A stretch of DNA of 64,000 nt from Balneola sp. (GTDB taxonomy: Bacteria > Bacteroidota > Rhodothermia > Balneolales > Balneolaceae), in NCBI GenBank assembly GCA_028284195.1, contig JANQSE010000009.1, forward strand, positions 1-64,000, read 5' to 3'. Made by a program: the position numbers and the translations under genes. The notes under the pieces are model-generated. The model was given only the letters and a program-made list of their open reading frames with translations. It made no database searches and was not told the origin of the DNA. Below are positions 58,956 through 64,000 of this stretch, one piece after another; the stretch's first letter is position 1; each line of letters starts with the position of its first letter.

Positions 58956-60443
58956 GTTATTGTCCTTCTAGTTGGTATGCACTAACTACTGATGATGAAG
59001 ACATATCGTTTAACAAGCCCTTATCATCCAGTGTTTTAAGGAAGCTTACCGGAACATCATTCTGGTATAACCTGACAACCGATGTACTCCCGAAGTTATT
59101 CAAATACCCACCGGCAGCTAAATCTTCGACATACTCTTTAGGAACATTATTTTGATATAACCTGGTAATAGAAGTGCTGCCAAAGTTATTAAGTAACCCT
59201 GCGTTCTTAAAGCTTTCTATGTATTCAAACGGAACCTGATTCTCATAAAAACGGGTTATAGAAGTGCCTCCAAATTCATTCATCATTCCGGCTGTTTTAA
59301 ACCGTTCGATATATTCGAATGGCACTTGATTTTGATACAAACGTGAGATAGAAGTGCTTCCAAAGTCGTTCAACAATCCTGCACTGTTTAATTGTTGGAT
59401 ATATTCTATCGGTATCTGGTTCTGATATAGTCTTGAAATTGACGTGCTTCCAAAATTATTCAGCATGCCAGCTTTTCCAAATTGGTCGATATATTCTACA
59501 GGAACATTGTTCTGGTATAAACGAGTTGATCCGCTTCCTCCAAAATCATCTAAATAACCATATTCTTTTAGTTGAGACAGGTAATCGGTATAGCTGATTC
59601 CTAAATCATTTGAATTTGCATTAAAGTTGTCATTAAAATTAAAGTCGAAGTTAAAACCTTCGATTGATGGAGGCGGGGGAGGAACCGGAAATGCAGTACC
59701 CTGGCCTGAACCTTGAAAGAATGCTGTTTGTCCGTCTTGTGTAGAAATAACCTGACTTTCCTGGCCGAAAAATGAGAATGGATCACTCACAAAAAACCAT
59801 ACTGCAGGTACTAAAACAACTAACAGTGCAATGAGGTTGCGTTTTGTGGTTGGTTGAGGCGCACCAAAATCTTCTTCATCAAAGTCGTGCTCAGTGCCAG
59901 CTTGTTCAGTTATATACGCATCCAGATCAAAATCGGGATCATCATTTCGGTTCAGGTCATTTTTAAATTTTTGAGTACCCATGTTACATCCTAATTATTT
60001 TCACTTTTATATAATTCAACTACAGAAACAAAATTCAGATCGTTATACAGGTCTTTTTGCTTAAGTTCGTCAAGAAATTCGGTTGTAACTCCTGCTTTAT
60101 AGTATTCAGTTATTGCAATAAAATTTAAATCATTCAGGTAACCGCTCTGGCTCAGTTTCGAGAGATATTCCATCGAAACATTATTTTTGTAAAGTTCTGA
60201 AATCCCAATGAAATTTATATTCTCAAGAAACCCGCCTTCATCAAGCTGGTTTATATAACTAAATGGAACGTTGTTTTTGTAAAGTTCTGAAATGGCTATA
60301 AAGTTAAAATCGTCCAGATATCCGGCTGCGTCAACTTGTTCTAAGTATTCAATAGGAACTTTAGCGTTGTATAGCTGTGTAGCATCAAAAGTGGATAGTT
60401 TGTTGTCCCCAATTAAGCCTTTCTGTTTTAATTCAGCTAAATA
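57903..60443 (-). repeat. Coding 90-bp-period repeat arrays (three blocks: 57903-58616, 58960-59583, 59994-60443)
   Basis: 30-aa units counted in the three ORF translations. Confidence 0.85.
58957..59982 (-). CDS. Single-TM protein with 30-residue repeats (FGSTSISRLYQNQVP type), about 7 units
   Basis: Repeats YIQQLNSAGLLNDFGSTSISRLYQNQVPFE etc.; TM LIALLVVLVPAVWFF; N-terminal DFDLDAYITE. Confidence 0.85.
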   Translation of the reverse strand: MGTQKFKNDLNRNDDPDFDLDAYITEQAGTEHDFDEEDFGAPQPTTKRNLIALLVVLVPAVWFFVSDPFSFFGQESQVISTQDGQTAFFQGSGQGTAFPVPPPPPSIEGFNFDFNFNDNFNANSNDLGISYTDYLSQLKEYGYLDDFGGSGSTRLYQNNVPVEYIDQFGKAGMLNNFGSTSISRLYQNQIPIEYIQQLNSAGLLNDFGSTSISRLYQNQVPFEYIERFKTAGMMNEFGGTSITRFYENQVPFEYIESFKNAGLLNNFGSTSITRLYQNNVPKEYVEDLAAGGYLNNFGSTSVVRLYQNDVPVSFLKTLDDKGLLNDMSSSSVVSAYQLEGQ

Positions 60444-60857
60444 ATCGGTGGCACTGGGTAAGGTAACCAGCTCAGGCAATTTGGCTAATTCATCCTGAAT
60501 AACTCTTTCCAATTCCTCTGCATCAACGTCAGGGATTTGTATATCAGGAATCTCAATATCCGGGATATCAATTACTATTCTATTTCCTGATTGTTCAACC
60601 GCAACCGGAGTGGCTTGCTCGGTACCAAAGACACTATCGAAGGCTTGTTTAGGGCTCCAGTCGTGGTACCATAAAAAGGCGGTTCCTAAAAGTGCTGCTC
60701 CTAAAATTGCATTCTTTAGAAAAGATCCCGCAGGCTCTTCTTCTATAGGTTTTTGAGATTGTGTTGGCCGCTGCGACTGTTCATCCAGGTAGGAGTCTAA
60801 GTCGAAATTTTCATCTTCTTGTCTTTTTTTAAATCTGCCCTGTTGTTCCATGTCCAT
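59991..60857 (-). CDS. Single-TM protein with 30-residue repeats (NFIAISELYKNNV type), about 5 units
   Basis: Repeats YLEQVDAAGYLDDFNFIAISELYKNNVPFS etc.; TM AILGAALLGTAFLWY; N-terminal NFDLDSYLDE. Confidence 0.85.
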   Translation of the reverse strand: MDMEQQGRFKKRQEDENFDLDSYLDEQSQRPTQSQKPIEEEPAGSFLKNAILGAALLGTAFLWYHDWSPKQAFDSVFGTEQATPVAVEQSGNRIVIDIPDIEIPDIQIPDVDAEELERVIQDELAKLPELVTLPSATDYLAELKQKGLIGDNKLSTFDATQLYNAKVPIEYLEQVDAAGYLDDFNFIAISELYKNNVPFSYINQLDEGGFLENINFIGISELYKNNVSMEYLSKLSQSGYLNDLNFIAITEYYKAGVTTEFLDELKQKDLYNDLNFVSVVELYKSENN

Positions 60858-60971
60858 GATGTTCCAAATTTTTCCGTAGGACGAGTTAACAACGTATATT
60901 GTTTCAGTATTTTTTACGTCAAACAGATTATGTAGATTGTTCCATTAACTAATAAACAACCAAATCATGAT

Positions 60972-61925
60972 ATGAAAAAGCCGCTACTATTGTTCACCAT
61001 ATTTTTACTTACTGTTGTATCTGAAGCTGCATTGGCCCAGCTTCCGGTATCGGTAGAATATCCCCGTGCAAGCCCGAAAGAAACCCGCAGCATTACCATA
61101 GGCTACACAACCATTAGTTTTGAATATAGCTCTGTAGGAATAAAAGGCAGAGAAATCTGGGGAGAGCTGGTTCCTTACGGCCGTGTATGGAGAACGGGTG
61201 CCAACGAGAATACTCTTTTTACAGTAACTGATGATGTGTTAGTAAATGGAGAAAAACTTAAAGCAGGAACATACGGTCTGCACACTATTCCGGGTGAGGA
61301 GGAATGGATACTTATATTTTCGAATTTCAGTGAAGCCTGGGGTAGTTATTTTTATGATGAAAGTGAGGACGCACTACGCATTACCGTGAGCTCCGAAGAA
61401 ATGGACAGCAAATACGAGTGGATGAAGTTCTCGTTCAGTAATTACACTTCAACCTCGGTTGATATTTCATTGAAATGGGCACACCTGAAAGTACCTTTTA
61501 AGGTAGAAATACCTATGGAAACTACATTTGCCAATTTGGCTAAACAATTTCGAACACTTCCGGCATTTGGCTGGCAGGGATGGGTTCAGGGAGCTACGTA
61601 TTTGCAGAACAACGATTATAAACTTGATGTAGCACTGGATTGGGCAAACCGGGGACTGCAAAGGGAACGAAATGTGCAAACTGCCGGGTTGCATGCAAAA
61701 CTTTTGGTTTTGAATGGCAAAAAAGAAGAAGGATTAAAAGCCGCTTCCGAAATGACAAAAGAGTGGGCTGATGATTGGAGATCATATTATTCTGCTGCTG
61801 AGATCTACGAGGTGGCTGAAGATGTAAAACAAGCAAAAAAGGCATATAAAAAGGCAATTGATATAGCTGGTAACGATCGTACTAAAGCAGTTCTTCAAAG
61901 AAGGCTGGATGCTTTAGAAAATTGA
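60972..61925 (+). CDS. DUF2911 domain-containing secreted protein
   Basis: GREIWGELVPYGRVWRTGANENTLFTVTDDVLVNGEKLKAGTYGLHTIPGEEEWILIFS. Confidence 0.93.
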   Translation: MKKPLLLFTIFLLTVVSEAALAQLPVSVEYPRASPKETRSITIGYTTISFEYSSVGIKGREIWGELVPYGRVWRTGANENTLFTVTDDVLVNGEKLKAGTYGLHTIPGEEEWILIFSNFSEAWGSYFYDESEDALRITVSSEEMDSKYEWMKFSFSNYTSTSVDISLKWAHLKVPFKVEIPMETTFANLAKQFRTLPAFGWQGWVQGATYLQNNDYKLDVALDWANRGLQRERNVQTAGLHAKLLVLNGKKEEGLKAASEMTKEWADDWRSYYSAAEIYEVAEDVKQAKKAYKKAIDIAGNDRTKAVLQRRLDALEN

Positions 61926-61935
61926 GCAATTAACA

Positions 61936-62892
61936 TTACCAGGGAAGGTTATTCAAATCTACATTTCCACCGGTAATTATAATCCCAACCCTGTGGCCTT
62001 TAAACCGCTCTTTGTTGTTGAACAATGCAGCAACGGGAACTGCACAGGATGGTTCGATGATTATATTCATTCGTTCCCATATAAACCGCATGGCAGAGAT
62101 TATATCTTCCTCACTTACAGTAAGTATATCATCAACGTGTTTTTTTATTATCCCAAATGGAAGTTCTCCGAGCGAAGTTCGCAAACCATCGGCAATGGTT
62201 TTAGTACTGTAAACCGGTTCAAGTTTGCCGCTTTTAAAAGAACGAAAAGCGTCATCTGCTTCTTCGGGTTCGGCTCCTATTATCTGTATATCCGGGTTAA
62301 TTGATTTTGCTGCCAAAGCAGTACCGCTCAAAAGTCCGCCGCCGCCAACAGGGGGCATAATAACATTCAGGTCAGGGTGTTCTTCCAGAAGTTCCAGTGC
62401 CGATGTTCCCTGCCCGGCTATAATGCGGGCATCATTATAAGGATGGACAGGCGTAGCTCCTGTTTGCATAATTACATCTGCCAGTGTAGATTCTCTGGCT
62501 TCCAGGCTGGCTTCGCAAAAAGTTACTTCAGCACCATAATTTTTAACAGCTGCTACTTTTACTTTCGGTGCATTTTCGGGCATTACAACATATGCTTTAA
62601 TACCTCTGATTTTAGCCGCCAATGCCAAAGCCTGCGCATGATTGCCCGATGAATGCGTGCCAACACCTTTTTTTGCTTCTTGTTCAGGCAGTGTTAAAAC
62701 TGCATTGCAAGCTCCGCGAAACTTAAATGCCCCCACTTTTTGCAGGTTTTCGCATTTAAAGAAAACAGAAGCTTCGGTGCGGTCATTAACTATTGAGCTG
62801 GTTAAAACCGGAGTACAATGTGCATAAGGTTTAATTACCTGATGTGCTGCTTTAATGTCAGCTATGGTGGGAGCGGAAAGAATATCGATCAT
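61936..62892 (-). CDS. PLP-dependent threonine/serine dehydratase (or serine racemase)
   Basis: KVGAFKFRGACNA, THSSGNHAQALA, PPVGGGGLLSG. Confidence 0.92.
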   Translation of the reverse strand: MIDILSAPTIADIKAAHQVIKPYAHCTPVLTSSIVNDRTEASVFFKCENLQKVGAFKFRGACNAVLTLPEQEAKKGVGTHSSGNHAQALALAAKIRGIKAYVVMPENAPKVKVAAVKNYGAEVTFCEASLEARESTLADVIMQTGATPVHPYNDARIIAGQGTSALELLEEHPDLNVIMPPVGGGGLLSGTALAAKSINPDIQIIGAEPEEADDAFRSFKSGKLEPVYSTKTIADGLRTSLGELPFGIIKKHVDDILTVSEEDIISAMRFIWERMNIIIEPSCAVPVAALFNNKERFKGHRVGIIITGGNVDLNNLPW

Positions 62893-63042
62893 TGGTATAA
62901 ATAGTTTAGCTAAAGTAAGCAGATTGAAGATCTATTACCCGGTGTTTTAAAAGAAATGAAAGGTGTAAAAGTTAGAAAATCCGGTTCTGTTTCATGCGTA
63001 TAAACTTCTAATTTTGGCTGGTTCAAAAATCAGGAGCTTACA

Positions 63043-64000
63043 TTGCAAAAAATTATCATCGTATTGGCTGCGGTTACCAGTATTACAAACGGACTGCTGG
63101 CACAAGAAACATTAAAGCTAACCAGGATAGATTCTCCCATAATTCTGGATGGAAAAATTATTGAACCTGTTTGGGATATTATCCCGAAATATGAACCCAT
63201 CCAATATGAACCTGTATTTCAGGGAGAAATGAGCGAAAAAACAGTATTCCAGGTTGGCTACGATGATAATTATATATATGTAGCCGGCCAACTGTACACC
63301 CAGGATCCCTCTACAATAACTACAAACTCTTTAACACGAGATAAATACAGTAGTGATGATGTTTTTGCCATAGTTATTGATGGTTTTAATGATAATCAGA
63401 ATGCAACCTGGTTTTTTACAAACCCTGATGGCGTTCGTTTTGATTTTGCTGTTTCGAACGATGCAGATTTTAGTGGTGGCAGGAATGCAATTAATGATAG
63501 CTGGAATACATTTTGGGATGTAGAAACCACGCAAACCAATGAGGGTTGGTTTGCAGAAATGAGGATCCCTTTTTCAAGTATTGGAATTCAGGAAAACGAT
63601 AATATTGCTGAGATGGGCATTATTGTATATCGATGGATTACAAAACTAAATGAACGGCATATTTATCCGGCGATACCACCAAACTGGAACCTGGGCAATG
63701 CAAAACCATCTCAGGCTCAGGATTTTATACTTCAAGGGGTTAGGTCAAAAAAACCATTGTACATAACTCCCTATGGTTTAACGGGACTAACAAGAACCAG
63801 CAGTCTTAAATCAGATTCTTCAGCATATATTTATGATAACGATATTCAAAGCGAGATTGGTTTTGATCTTAAATATAATGTAACAAGTAATCTTACCCTG
63901 GATGCAACGGTAAATACCGATTTTGCCCAGGTTGAAGCTGATGACCAGCAATTAAATCTATCTCGTTTTTCTCTTTTCTTTCCTGAAAAGAGACAGTTTT
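63043..64000 (+). CDS. DUF5916-like protein with N-terminal carbohydrate-binding-like domain, 3' truncated by window
   Basis: TTG start preceded by aggag; LQKIIIVLAAVTSITNGLLAQETLKLTRIDSPIILDGKIIEPVWD...VNTDFAQVEADDQQLNLSRFSLFFPEKRQF open to window end. Missing from the supplied ORF track. Confidence 0.85.
   Translation, partial: MQKIIIVLAAVTSITNGLLAQETLKLTRIDSPIILDGKIIEPVWDIIPKYEPIQYEPVFQGEMSEKTVFQVGYDDNYIYVAGQLYTQDPSTITTNSLTRDKYSSDDVFAIVIDGFNDNQNATWFFTNPDGVRFDFAVSNDADFSGGRNAINDSWNTFWDVETTQTNEGWFAEMRIPFSSIGIQENDNIAEMGIIVYRWITKLNERHIYPAIPPNWNLGNAKPSQAQDFILQGVRSKKPLYITPYGLTGLTRTSSLKSDSSAYIYDNDIQSEIGFDLKYNVTSNLTLDATVNTDFAQVEADDQQLNLSRFSLFFPEKRQF

Noticed and set aside
57903-60443. Regular ~90-bp periodicity resembling a CRISPR or satellite array
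   Set aside because: The repeats are degenerate at the nucleotide level, continuous in frame and encode a 30-aa protein repeat. There is no fixed repeat with unique spacers.
1-64000. tRNA, rRNA or CRISPR loci
   Set aside because: No cloverleaf-like, rRNA-like or spaced-repeat sequences were recognised by eye; a covariance-model scan would be needed to exclude small RNAs.

Overview
The window looks like a Balneolota/Bacteroidota-type chromosome segment, judging by AT-rich codon usage and family content. This assignment is inferred; no database search was possible. It is densely coding and mostly housekeeping or accessory metabolism. Recognisable genes include bioB, trmH, rmuC, ppk2, a ccmC-D-E-F cytochrome-c maturation cluster, and a tandem array of four MacB/FtsX-like ABC permeases with two ATPases and an HlyD-like adaptor beside a divergent sigma-54 response regulator/histidine kinase pair. 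Also present are an ECF sigma/FecR/TonB-receptor locus, an NfeD/SPFH operon and an MsbA-like exporter. Four regions stand out. (1) Three adjacent paralogous genes (57900-60857) encode single-TM proteins. They share an N-terminal FDLDxYxxE motif and have C-terminal arrays of 30-residue repeats whose core is homogenised differently in each paralog. (2) The left edge (2-1097) has a 97-bp direct repeat and long AAC...GTT-bounded hairpins around a reverse-oriented matrixin gene, resembling integron attC cassettes. (3) A short DUF559 nuclease-like ORF sits in G/C-tract palindromes and direct repeats (57175-57885). (4) Candidate operators lie upstream of an ArsR gene and in the efflux/two-component divergent region. 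A TTG-start DUF5916-like gene missing from the ORF track begins at 63043 and runs off the window.
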